From positions 372,001 through 436,000 of the forward strand of contig NZ_CP041660.1 of the NCBI RefSeq assembly GCF_007289895.1: a stretch of DNA of 64,000 bases. The letters run 5' to 3'. Positions 37,971 through 49,458 of the stretch are shown here, piece after piece (position 1 is the stretch's first letter; each line of letters opens with the position of its first letter). The notes beneath the pieces are model-generated. The model did not search any database. It saw only the letters and a list, made by a program, of their open reading frames with translations, and had not been told where the DNA came from. The translations under genes were made by a program, and so were the position numbers. Source of the stretch: Catenovulum sediminis. Its GTDB lineage: Bacteria > Pseudomonadota > Gammaproteobacteria > Enterobacterales > Alteromonadaceae.

Positions 37971-38449
37971 AATGTTTGTTCCAATAAAACAACACAGTGC
38001 ACTGCAATGCCTTCTTTGCGTCCCGCAAAACCGAGCTTTTCTGTCGTTGTCGCTTTGATATTTATATTTGATAGTTCGGTTTTTAAATCTTCGCTCAATA
38101 TATCAATCATTTTAGGGATATGTGGTGCCATTTTGGGTGCTTGCGCTATGATTGTGGCATCTATATTACCTAACTGAAATCCTTTATCAGTTATCAGCTG
38201 ATAAACATGGCGGAGTAAAATCCGGCTGTCGATATTTTCAAATTCAGCTGAGGTATCTGGAAAGTGCTTACCTATATCACCCAATGCCATAGCCCCTAAC
38301 AAGGCATCGCATAATGCGTGAATTAATACATCTCCGTCTGAGTGCGCTAAAAAACCTTGTTCGTAAGGAATTTTAATGCCTCCAAGCGTAATAGGTCCTT
38401 GCTCACCAAACTTGTGTACGTCATAGCCATGACCAACTTTTATTTTCAT
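37967..38449 (-). CDS. ispF: 2-C-methyl-D-erythritol 2,4-cyclodiphosphate synthase
   Basis: The 160-residue enzyme makes the cyclic diphosphate of the MEP isoprenoid pathway. Metal ligands D10 and H12 (GHGYDVHKF) and H44 ([17 protein letters not shown]) are present, with the C-terminal [17 protein letters not shown]. It overlaps ispD and truD by four bases each, so the cluster is co-translated; ispD and ispF encode two steps of the same pathway separated only by ispE. Confidence 0.97.
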   Translation of the reverse strand: MKIKVGHGYDVHKFGEQGPITLGGIKIPYEQGFLAHSDGDVLIHALCDALLGAMALGDIGKHFPDTSAEFENIDSRILLRHVYQLITDKGFQLGNIDATIIAQAPKMAPHIPKMIDILSEDLKTELSNINIKATTTEKLGFAGRKEGIAVHCVVLLEQTL

Positions 38450-39138
38450 AACACTCTACTTATAAACATTTCGGCAATCTCCAAGTCTTCCGGCCGAGTA
38501 ATTTTAATATTGCTCATAGCCCCCTCAATTAAATGGACCGGATGTCCAGATAACTCCATTGCAGATGCTTCATCTGTAATCATGCACCCGTCTTGCAAGT
38601 GTTTTTGCAAGGCGTGTTGTAGCAATCCGGTGGCAAACATCTGAGGTGTCAATGCATGCCATAATGCACTGCGATCGACTGTTTTTTCCACCTTCTGAGC
38701 TGCATTAGATAACTTAATTGTATCTCTGACGGGCGCGGCTAAAATAGCACCTTGTTGGTTTTGTAATACATGATCAATCAGCTTTCGAATATCGTCCGCT
38801 CTAACACAAGGTCTTGCTGCATCATGGACCAAAGCCCATGGATATTCATTTACATCTAGGCAGTTTAAACCCGCTAGTACGGAATCAGCCCGTTCTGCAC
38901 CGCCTTGAGTTAGAACAACCTTAGCGGGTAATTCAGGTTTAATTTCTGATATATAGGGGTCGTCTTTCGACACTGCTACAATAATTTTGTTAATTTTTGC
39001 TATTTGCGCCAACTTTTCAACCGTATGTTGAAGAACGGTTTTACCCGCAATTTCTATATATTGTTTCGGTACCTTGCTTTGCATACGTTTGCCGACACCG
39101 GCTGCTGGAACAATGGCCACAATCTGATTTTTATTCAT
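38446..39138 (-). CDS. ispD: 2-C-methyl-D-erythritol 4-phosphate cytidylyltransferase
   Basis: The 230-residue enzyme joins CTP to methylerythritol phosphate. The nucleotide-binding [18 protein letters not shown] lies at the N-terminus, with VHDAARPCV near residue 105 and QTPQMF-like [11 protein letters not shown] near residue 160. ATG 39138 is preferred to a TTG at 39162, which lies further inside ftsB. The start still overlaps the ftsB end by eight bases. Confidence 0.96.
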   Translation of the reverse strand: MNKNQIVAIVPAAGVGKRMQSKVPKQYIEIAGKTVLQHTVEKLAQIAKINKIIVAVSKDDPYISEIKPELPAKVVLTQGGAERADSVLAGLNCLDVNEYPWALVHDAARPCVRADDIRKLIDHVLQNQQGAILAAPVRDTIKLSNAAQKVEKTVDRSALWHALTPQMFATGLLQHALQKHLQDGCMITDEASAMELSGHPVHLIEGAMSNIKITRPEDLEIAEMFISRVL

Positions 39139-39421
39139 TTTTATTTTTCGTGGTGGGTACAATACGATAAAAAATTTCGTTTTCTTTAATTAAACCTAAC
39201 TCATTTCGAGCGCGCTCTTCTATAGCTTCCATGCCTGATTTTAGATCTTCTATATCCGCTAACATAAGCTTATTACGCAATCTGAGTTCTTGATTCGCTT
39301 GTTCCAACTGTTTAACTTTTCGACTCATATCCTGATGTTCTGAAAATGCATTTTCTCCAAACCAAAGGCGATATTGCAATCCAATAAATACAATGACCAA
39401 AATAAGACGAAATATTTTCAT
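39131..39421 (-). CDS. ftsB: Cell division protein FtsB
   Basis: The 96-residue protein has one N-terminal membrane helix (about 3-20), a short periplasmic leucine-zipper coiled coil (about 30-65) and the family segment ERARNELGLIKENEIFYRIV. FtsB joins FtsL and FtsQ in the division complex. Its place between eno-side genes and ispD is conserved in gammaproteobacteria. Confidence 0.95.
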   Translation of the reverse strand: MKIFRLILVIVFIGLQYRLWFGENAFSEHQDMSRKVKQLEQANQELRLRNKLMLADIEDLKSGMEAIEERARNELGLIKENEIFYRIVPTTKNKNE

Positions 39422-39422
39422 A

Positions 39423-40064
39423 CTAATGAGTTAATGGCATAGGTTTATTTAAATTTGGCCAGTTAATGACAGTTGTCAGTAATAATTCCCTAAGCGTTAA
39501 TGTACGCGGGAAAGTCATATCACCACCAATCCATTGATGACCACATGCGGCAGCAGACATGGTATCTTTATTAGCTTTGAGCACGCGTTTATCTTCATCA
39601 CATTGTTCCAAACAATGGCCATTTAGTGCAAACCAGCCATGTTCATTTAATCGAATCTTTTCATCACTAACGGCGTCAATGCAGTCTAACTTAAAACAAA
39701 CGACCCCGGTATCAACAACTTTAACGGGCACGATCAATCCAATTTGCGCATTTCTACTTAGCCATTTCCCGTTTAGCTCATCATCAATTTTGTCGGCCGG
39801 ACAACGTCTTTTTTGTTTACTAGACCAAGTTCCATTTTGCGTGTCTAAGGTCAGCGGGTTTTCCAAAGCTATCAAAGATTCAGCTGCACGCTTAATATAG
39901 AAAGGTAAGCTAGTAAGTCGTTTACGCAGACGCTCAGGCGAATATTGGCAATCAGCCAATAATTTTAATTCCCGTTCGTAAAATACAGTGCACAATTGAG
40001 CGTACGCCAACAATCGTTCGCTATCTTGCGAAAAATCCTGTTGTTGAGCGAAAAAATCAACCAA
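39423..40064 (-). CDS. Unknown conserved-position protein between eno and ftsB
   Basis: The 213-residue soluble protein is not recognised. It has a helical N-terminal half (LLAYAQLCTVFYERELKLLA) and a C-terminal half with six or so cysteines, including C-L-E-Q-C-D-E-D, suggesting a metal site or disulfides. It appears to start at TTG 40064, seven bases after GGAG, rather than the TTG at 40070 that is too close to it. The stop lies one base before ftsB, so it is co-translated with the division/isoprenoid cluster. Confidence 0.7.
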   Translation of the reverse strand: MVDFFAQQQDFSQDSERLLAYAQLCTVFYERELKLLADCQYSPERLRKRLTSLPFYIKRAAESLIALENPLTLDTQNGTWSSKQKRRCPADKIDDELNGKWLSRNAQIGLIVPVKVVDTGVVCFKLDCIDAVSDEKIRLNEHGWFALNGHCLEQCDEDKRVLKANKDTMSAAACGHQWIGGDMTFPRTLTLRELLLTTVINWPNLNKPMPLTH

Positions 40065-40080
40065 TGACAAACTCCAGATA

Positions 40081-40118
40081 AAAAAAAGGTGTTTTAACTG
40101 AAAACCAATTAAAACACC
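40081..40118 (-). terminator. Rho-independent terminator after eno
   Basis: On the minus strand GGTGTTTTAA and TTAAAACACC form a perfect ten-bp stem with an 11-base loop, followed by seven T residues. It lies about 50 bases after the eno stop and separates eno from the ftsB cluster, which must have its own promoter or rely on read-through. Confidence 0.88.
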
Positions 40119-40168
40119 ATCTTACTACGATTTATACGGTTTATTAATAAACCGAGGTCAGATAATGA

Positions 40169-41467
<1,299 letters not shown>

Positions 41468-41518
41468 TTAAAGTCCTCTAATTTTTAATTTCGCAGGCGT
41501 TTTTTACCCTGCATTTAA

Positions 41519-43189
<1,671 letters not shown>

Positions 43190-43357
43190 TTACAGACGGG
43201 ACGGAAGTATAACAGACAGCAGGCAAACAAAACAAACTTAGTATTAAATAGTGCGCATTAAATTACCCTATAATACGCACCACTTAGCTTGAAGTGAGTT
43301 AAATTAAGTCTGTCTGCCGGCTTAAAACGGATAAAATCCCCTATAGTCCGACTTAAG

Positions 43358-45730
43358 CTAGAATGTTATTTCTATCTGTTGGTTGTTGCGCTGTGTAAAA
43401 ATTAATTGCAACAATCTTGTTTCGGGATGAAATAACATTTGCTTTGGCTTCATTTCTTCCCCATTTAACAATACACGAGTGGGCAAATGGGTTATGTTGT
43501 GCACGGTTAATGTCAATTGTCGAGCTTTTGTTTGTGCCTGATATTGTGCTGAGCCAAATTCAGGTTTTAGGCTTATCGAAAGTTTGCGCTTATCCGATTG
43601 TGCAGAAAAGTTTAATTTTTCATAATTTCCCTGCTGTAAAGCTAAGCGGTTTTGGCCATCGTCTTCGTATAAATATCCACTCGCCGTTTTTACGCTTATA
43701 TCGTGGTAATAATGCAGGGTTAACTGATCAGAGCTATAGTTAGCAGCGTTATTTACCACTTCAACCATAGGGACAAAAGAACCGGCTTTAACCAACAGAG
43801 GGATACTTTCTATATCAACCGGTATCGGCTGAGTTTTACCACCCAGTATTTTTCGCTCACTCCAATAATCAAACCAAACACCTGCTGGCACGGGCACGTT
43901 TTTATATCGAATGTCGGGCTCTGTTATAGGCGATACCAAAAATGCATCCCCCCACAGATAGGTATCTTTGACATCTAAATATTGCTCTGCGTTCTGCTCA
44001 GCAAAAAACAGAGGTCGCATCAAAGGCATACCTGTTGTGCTATTTTCGTGCATCAAGGTATAGTTGTAAGGCATCAATTGATAACGCAAATGCACAAAAC
44101 GGCGTGCAATATCTTGTACTTTTTTAGAATGAAAGACTGGCTCGGGCGCTACATTTTCCTGCGCATGAGGCCGGTAAATAGGTTGAAAAACGCCATATTG
44201 TAGCCAACGCAGATATAACTCTGGGTCCCAATTATCGCCGGCAAAACCACCCAAATCTGAGTGGGTGTACGCTAAGCCCATAATACTCATTTGCAAACTT
44301 AATTCGACTTGTGGTTTTAAACCGCCCCATGAACGACTGACATCGCCCGTCCAAGGGATCATGCCATAGCGCTGTGAACCGGCAAAACCAGAACGCATTA
44401 AAATAAATGGCCTTTTGTTTGGGAAATCATTGATTTGATTTTGATACAACATTTTTGCCCATTGATGACCATAAGCATTATGCACTTCATCACCGGAGCC
44501 TCGAGCGTGGCGAATATCAGCCGGATGTACTTCCGGCTCACCAAGATCGCCCCACCAACCTGCGACGCCCTGCTTCATCAAATCTTTATATATTTGCCAA
44601 AACCAATGTTCGGCGTTTTTATCAAAAACGTCAATCAAGCCCGTGTTACCAAAATAAAAATCAAAGGTGTATGGCTGGTTTTGCTGGTTGGTCGCCAAGA
44701 CATTGTTATCTACGGCTTCTTGCCATCGTTTAGAGGTTGTTAAAATAAAAGGCTCTGTAATTAGTACAGTATTGATACCTTGCTGTTTAAAGTTATTAAT
44801 CATTTCTACTGGTTTTGGGAAAGCTGTCAAATCCCATTGCAAGTTCCCCATGTGGCCCTGTACATCTTTGCCAAACCAATACAAATCAAAAATAATCGCA
44901 TCAAGTGGGAAATCCAATTTAGAAAAGAGGGAAACCGTTTTTTCTGCTTCCGCCTGAGTATGATAACCAAAACGAGATGCTAAATAGCCTAATGACCAAC
45001 GCGGCAGCATAGGCTGAGTGCCGGTAACCGCAACGTAATTTTTCACAATGTCCGGGTATGTACTACCAGCAACGACATAATAAGCTTGCCGTCCACCAAC
45101 CGCTTCAAATTGCAGCGTGTTTTTATCCGTTTTTCCTAAATCAATCCAACCTTTGGCGGCGTTATCGTATACGAGTATGTATTTTTGGCTAGAAAGTACA
45201 GCGGGCAGGCTGTAATTCATTTGTTCAGATTCAGTCGTGTAACCATAATGTGCGCGGTTATAGAGTGGTAATCTATGTCCTCTTCTATCCATCCCTAAAA
45301 CTCTTTCGCCTGCCCCCAATAATTTCTCATCATCCGTTAATTTAAACGAAAGCAAGAAGTTATTCTCTTGTGCTGAAAACCCGTTTTGCTCTTCAACTAA
45401 TAAGTTATCCTGATAAAAGTATTGCAGTTGAAAGGGTGATTTTTGAATGCGCACATTAAAATCAGCAGTCTTGTATAACAATTCATTGTCCGTTTCGGTG
45501 AGCAAAGCTGGCGATTTTTGCAAATTATCCGGCAAACTAAATGAAGGTTTATCAGCAGAAGGGGCAAGCCAAACAACTTCGACGACACTTGGGTTAATAA
45601 AGGACAATTGAAACTGCCCTTCATCTGTCACAACAGTCAAGCCCTGATCATTCACGATATGTTGTAAATATTCTTTGCACTGTGCACTCAAAGTACAAAA
45701 GACTAAACTCAGTAGTATTAAAAACCGCAC
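43358..45730 (-). CDS. Secreted glycoside hydrolase family 31 enzyme
   Basis: The 790-residue protein has a signal peptide (about 1-18) and the GH31 layout: N-terminal beta-sandwich (about 25-240), TIM barrel (about 240-590) and C-terminal beta domains. The catalytic nucleophile Asp lies in WWGDLGEPEVHP (about 392) and the acid/base Asp in PWTGDVSRSWGGL (about 461). The sequence is close in style to bacterial alpha-glucosidases/4-alpha-glucosyltransferases; the exact substrate cannot be read. The start is GTG at 45730 with AGGGGTG upstream. The enzyme probably acts on alpha-glucans or oligosaccharides in the periplasm or outside the cell. Confidence 0.93.
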   Translation of the reverse strand: MRFLILLSLVFCTLSAQCKEYLQHIVNDQGLTVVTDEGQFQLSFINPSVVEVVWLAPSADKPSFSLPDNLQKSPALLTETDNELLYKTADFNVRIQKSPFQLQYFYQDNLLVEEQNGFSAQENNFLLSFKLTDDEKLLGAGERVLGMDRRGHRLPLYNRAHYGYTTESEQMNYSLPAVLSSQKYILVYDNAAKGWIDLGKTDKNTLQFEAVGGRQAYYVVAGSTYPDIVKNYVAVTGTQPMLPRWSLGYLASRFGYHTQAEAEKTVSLFSKLDFPLDAIIFDLYWFGKDVQGHMGNLQWDLTAFPKPVEMINNFKQQGINTVLITEPFILTTSKRWQEAVDNNVLATNQQNQPYTFDFYFGNTGLIDVFDKNAEHWFWQIYKDLMKQGVAGWWGDLGEPEVHPADIRHARGSGDEVHNAYGHQWAKMLYQNQINDFPNKRPFILMRSGFAGSQRYGMIPWTGDVSRSWGGLKPQVELSLQMSIMGLAYTHSDLGGFAGDNWDPELYLRWLQYGVFQPIYRPHAQENVAPEPVFHSKKVQDIARRFVHLRYQLMPYNYTLMHENSTTGMPLMRPLFFAEQNAEQYLDVKDTYLWGDAFLVSPITEPDIRYKNVPVPAGVWFDYWSERKILGGKTQPIPVDIESIPLLVKAGSFVPMVEVVNNAANYSSDQLTLHYYHDISVKTASGYLYEDDGQNRLALQQGNYEKLNFSAQSDKRKLSISLKPEFGSAQYQAQTKARQLTLTVHNITHLPTRVLLNGEEMKPKQMLFHPETRLLQLIFTQRNNQQIEITF

Positions 45731-45927
45731 TTTTCACCCCTGCGTAAAACGCCCAATATTAATGTTTACAAGGTTAAGGATAGGTTAAGTTTGAACAGTA
45801 TGAGTCAAATCAAACGCAATATCTGTATTGATGTTGGCCTAATAGATTAAGAAAAGCTTAACGGAATGAAACGAATAAAAAACAGGAGCGGGTCTATCGC
45901 AATAACAACGTGCTAAAAGAGTAAATC

Positions 45928-45963
45928 AAAAAAGCCTGAGTAAATTGCTCAACTCAGGCTTTT
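45928..45963 (-). terminator. Rho-independent terminator after lpdA
   Basis: On the minus strand AAAAGCCTGAG and CTCAGGCTTTTTT flank a 12-base loop, giving an 11-bp stem with a T-run, 30 bases after the lpdA stop. It ends the pyruvate dehydrogenase transcript before the GH31 gene. The rest of the 262-bp gap (45731-45927) shows no gene. Confidence 0.92.
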
Positions 45964-45992
45964 AAATGCGTATTAGCTACAAAAAAGCTACA

Positions 45993-47423
45993 TTACTTTT
46001 TCTTTGCTTTTTTATTTGGCAAATCAGTAATTGAACCTTCATAGATTTCAGAAGCTAAACCAACTGACTCATGCAAGGTTGGGTGAGCATGAATGGTTAA
46101 TGCAATATCTTCTGCATCAGCACCCATTTCAATCGCTAGACAAACTTCGCCTAACAATTCACCCGCATTGCTACCAACCATAGCGCCGCCTAATAAACGA
46201 TGATCATCTTTATTGAAAATCATTTTGGTGAAACCGTCTGTTGCATTTGATGCAATTGCACGACCAGAAGCTGCCCACGGGAAGACTGCAACTTCATAGT
46301 TTAAGCCTTGCTCTTTAGCTTCTTTTTCAGTTAAACCTGCCCATGCCACTTCAGGATCCGTGTATGCAATTGAAGGGATGACTTTTGGTTCAAAGTAATG
46401 TTTTTTACCGGCAATGACTTCTGCAGCAACATGTGCTTCGTGTACAGCTTTGTGTGCCAACATAGGTTGTCCAACCAAATCACCGATTGCGAAGATGTGC
46501 GGGACATTCGTACGTAATTGATTGTCGACATTAATAAAGCCACGATCAGTTACTTCAACGCCAGCTTTTTCTGCATCAAGCAATCCACCATTAGGTGCAC
46601 GGCCCACAGCAACTAACACTGCATCATATTTAACAGGCTCAGAAGGTGCTTTCTTGCCTTCAAAACTGACATAGATACCATCTTCTTTCGCTTCAACCGC
46701 TGTTACTTTAGTTTCCAACATAATGTCGTTGAACTTTTTGCTGATTGACTTTGTGAAAGTTTTGATAATATCTTTATCGGCTGCTGGAATTAACTGATCC
46801 ATAAATTCAACTACATCAATTTGTGCACCTAATGCACTGTAGACTGAACCCATTTCTAAACCAATAATACCACCGCCTAAAATTAACATTTTGCCTGGAA
46901 TAAATGGCATTTCTAATGCGTCAGTTGAATCCCAGATACGCGCATCTTCATGCGGGATAAATGGCAATTTAACAGGACGAGAACCCGCCGCAATAATTGC
47001 GTTGTCAAAGTTAACCGTAGTAACAGAGCCATCTTCAGCTTCAACCGCTAAGCTATTTGCGCCAGTAAATTTACCGTAGCCATTTACCACTTTTACTTTA
47101 CGCATTTTAGCCATGCCGTCTAAACCACCGGTTAATTGACCAATTACTTTATCTTTGTGGGCACGAAGTTTATCAATGTCGATTTCCGGCTTACCAAAGG
47201 TAACGCCTTCATGTTCCATATTTTGTGCATCCACTAAATGTTTTGAAACATGTAATAATGCTTTTGATGGAATACAACCCACATTTAAACAAACGCCACC
47301 TAAACTGCTATAACGCTCAACTAAGACAACTTCCAAGCCTAGATCGGCGGCACGAAAAGCGGCTGAATAACCGCCAGGGCCTGAACCTAATACCACGACC
47401 TGAGTTTTGATTTCATTACTCAT
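45993..47423 (-). CDS. lpdA: Dihydrolipoyl dehydrogenase (E3)
   Basis: The 476-residue flavoprotein reoxidises the lipoyl groups of 2-oxoacid dehydrogenases and transfers electrons to NAD+. The FAD site VVLGSGPGGYSAAFRAADLG, the redox disulfide C45-C50 (GGVCLNVGCIPSKALLH), the NAD site LGGGIIGLEMGSVYSALG and the C-terminal H-A-H-P-T-L-H-E-S are present. It is the last gene of the pdh operon, 78 bp after aceF. Confidence 0.98.
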   Translation of the reverse strand: MSNEIKTQVVVLGSGPGGYSAAFRAADLGLEVVLVERYSSLGGVCLNVGCIPSKALLHVSKHLVDAQNMEHEGVTFGKPEIDIDKLRAHKDKVIGQLTGGLDGMAKMRKVKVVNGYGKFTGANSLAVEAEDGSVTTVNFDNAIIAAGSRPVKLPFIPHEDARIWDSTDALEMPFIPGKMLILGGGIIGLEMGSVYSALGAQIDVVEFMDQLIPAADKDIIKTFTKSISKKFNDIMLETKVTAVEAKEDGIYVSFEGKKAPSEPVKYDAVLVAVGRAPNGGLLDAEKAGVEVTDRGFINVDNQLRTNVPHIFAIGDLVGQPMLAHKAVHEAHVAAEVIAGKKHYFEPKVIPSIAYTDPEVAWAGLTEKEAKEQGLNYEVAVFPWAASGRAIASNATDGFTKMIFNKDDHRLLGGAMVGSNAGELLGEVCLAIEMGADAEDIALTIHAHPTLHESVGLASEIYEGSITDLPNKKAKKK

Positions 47424-47449
47424 ATAAAACCCCAGTTTTTACTCTTGCA

Positions 47450-47471
47450 GAGCAAAGCTTTGGCTTTGCTC
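47450..47471 (-). other. Intergenic hairpin between aceF and lpdA
   Basis: GAGCAAAG and CTTTGCTC form a perfect eight-bp stem with a six-base loop in the 78-bp gap. No T-run follows on the minus strand, so full termination is unlikely; it may protect the upstream mRNA or adjust lpdA levels relative to aceEF. Confidence 0.5.
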
Positions 47472-47501
47472 AAATTTGTCGATGAGAAGTTCAGCGCAAC
47501 C

Positions 47502-49442
47502 TTATAGCACTAAACGACGAATGTCTGATAAATTAGCCGCTAAATCTACCGAGAACTTAGCACCCAATGCACCATCGATTACTCTGTGATCGTAAGATAA
47601 ACTTAACGGACACATTAATTTTGGAACAAACTCACTACCATTCCACTTAGGTTTCATTTCAGCTTTTGACACACCTAAGATAGCAACTTCTGGCCAGTTA
47701 ACGATTGGCGTAAATGCTGTACCACCAATACCACCTAAGCTAGAAATTGTGAAACAGCCACCCTGCATATCTGCAGACTTTAATTTGCCATCACGTGCTT
47801 TTTTGCTGATTTCAATCAACTCACGTGATAATTCTTCAATACCTTTTTTATCAACGTCTTTAATCACAGGTACAACCAAACCATTTGGTGTATCTACTGC
47901 GATACCAATGTTGATAAACTTCTTCAAGATCAGGTTTTCACCGTCTGACGATAGTGATGAATTAAAAGTTGGGAACTTAGCCAATGACTTCGCAGCTGCT
48001 TTCATCACAAACACAAGTGGGGTAATTTTCAATCCACTTTGAATTTTCGCATGATATGCATTCTGCTCTTTACGGAAAGCTTCTACATCTGTGATATCCG
48101 CTTCATCAAATTGCGTAACATGAGGAATAGTTACCCAGTTTCTATGTAAGTTTTTACCCGAAATTTTCTGGATACGGGATAACGGCTGCTCTTCAATTTC
48201 ACCAAACTTGCTGAAATCAATTTTTGGCGCTGCCAATACTTCAAAACCACCATTATTCGAAGCGGCTGAAGCAGAAGATTTAGGTTTAGCCAGTTCTGCT
48301 TTCACCCAATTCTGTACATCTTCTTTTAAGATTCGGCCTTTGCGACCTGTGGCCGGAACCAAGGTTAAATCGACGCCGAATTCTCTTGCAATGCGGCGTA
48401 CTGAAGGTGAAGCATGTACATTTTTACTTGGTTTAGCTGGCGCTACTGCTGCTGTCGGCTCTGGTTTTGCTGGCGCTTGAGCGGCTGGCGCAGGGCTCGC
48501 TGCGGCAGGAGCTGGTGCTGGAGCTGCATTTGCTTGAGCACTACCTTGAGTTTCGAGCAAAACAATTAAGCTGCCCTCCGAAACTTTATCACCGACTGCA
48601 ACTTTAAGCGCTTTTACCGTACCTGAAAATGGTGCGGGTACATCCATAGTTGCTTTGTCAGTTTCTAACGTGATAAGACCATCTTCAGCGTTCACTTCGT
48701 CACCAACAGCCACTAGAAGCTCAATCACGTCAACGTCTGTATCACCGCCAATATCCGGTACTTTTACTTCTTTAACTTCTTTTGCACCTGACGCGGCAGG
48801 TGCTGCAGACGTTTCTGCAGGAACTGGCGTTTGAGCTGCGGGAGCTTGTGCAGGCGATGCATCGGCACCACCGGCCGTTTCTAAAATCAGTACTAAAGTG
48901 CCTTCTGACGCTTTATCACCGACTGAAATTTTTAATTCTTTCACTTTACCCGCAACTGGACATGGTACATCCATAGTTGCTTTATCGGTTTCTAAAGTGA
49001 TTAAACCTTCTTCAGCTTCAACTGTGTCACCTTCAGCGACTAATACTTCAATAACTTCAACGTCAGTATCACCACCAATATCCGGTACTTTTACTTCAAT
49101 AGTTGAGCTGCTCTCAGTTGCCGGAGCAGGTGTAGCAGCTTGTTCTGCCGCAGGTGCGGCAGACTCAGTTGATTCAGCAGTTTTTTGCTCTGCCGGTGCA
49201 TCTGCACTGGCATCTTCCAAAGTGACAATCAGCGTACCTTCTGCAACCTTATCACCTACTGCAATTTTAATTTCTTTAACAGTTCCAGCAAACGGTGCTG
49301 GAATATCCATTGAAGCTTTATCACTTTCCACTGTAATCAGTGAGTCTTCTGCTTCAACACTGTCACCTGGTGCAACACAAAGTTCAATTACTTCAACTTC
49401 TTCACCGCCCACATCAGGGACTAAAACATCTTTAATTGCCAT
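47502..49442 (-). CDS. aceF: Pyruvate dehydrogenase E2 (dihydrolipoyl acetyltransferase) with three lipoyl domains
   Basis: The 646-residue core of the pyruvate dehydrogenase complex carries three lipoyl domains (about 2-77, 115-190, 224-299) with lipoyl lysines K42 (ESDKASM), K154 and K263 (ETDKATM), separated by Ala/Pro-rich hinges. A peripheral subunit-binding domain follows ([18 protein letters not shown]), then the catalytic domain ending with [15 protein letters not shown] and DIRRLVL. Three lipoyl domains are typical of gammaproteobacterial E2. It follows aceE by 16 bases. Confidence 0.98.
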   Translation of the reverse strand: MAIKDVLVPDVGGEEVEVIELCVAPGDSVEAEDSLITVESDKASMDIPAPFAGTVKEIKIAVGDKVAEGTLIVTLEDASADAPAEQKTAESTESAAPAAEQAATPAPATESSSTIEVKVPDIGGDTDVEVIEVLVAEGDTVEAEEGLITLETDKATMDVPCPVAGKVKELKISVGDKASEGTLVLILETAGGADASPAQAPAAQTPVPAETSAAPAASGAKEVKEVKVPDIGGDTDVDVIELLVAVGDEVNAEDGLITLETDKATMDVPAPFSGTVKALKVAVGDKVSEGSLIVLLETQGSAQANAAPAPAPAAASPAPAAQAPAKPEPTAAVAPAKPSKNVHASPSVRRIAREFGVDLTLVPATGRKGRILKEDVQNWVKAELAKPKSSASAASNNGGFEVLAAPKIDFSKFGEIEEQPLSRIQKISGKNLHRNWVTIPHVTQFDEADITDVEAFRKEQNAYHAKIQSGLKITPLVFVMKAAAKSLAKFPTFNSSLSSDGENLILKKFINIGIAVDTPNGLVVPVIKDVDKKGIEELSRELIEISKKARDGKLKSADMQGGCFTISSLGGIGGTAFTPIVNWPEVAILGVSKAEMKPKWNGSEFVPKLMCPLSLSYDHRVIDGALGAKFSVDLAANLSDIRRLVL

Positions 49443-49458
49443 TGTTACTATCCCCTAA

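Noticed and set aside
39423-40064. Syd or another known eno-adjacent protein
   Set aside because: Length and motifs do not fit any eno-neighbour family I know; left as unknown.
47450-47471. Terminator between aceF and lpdA
   Set aside because: The stem is good but there is no T-run, and lpdA needs the upstream promoter; kept only as a hairpin.
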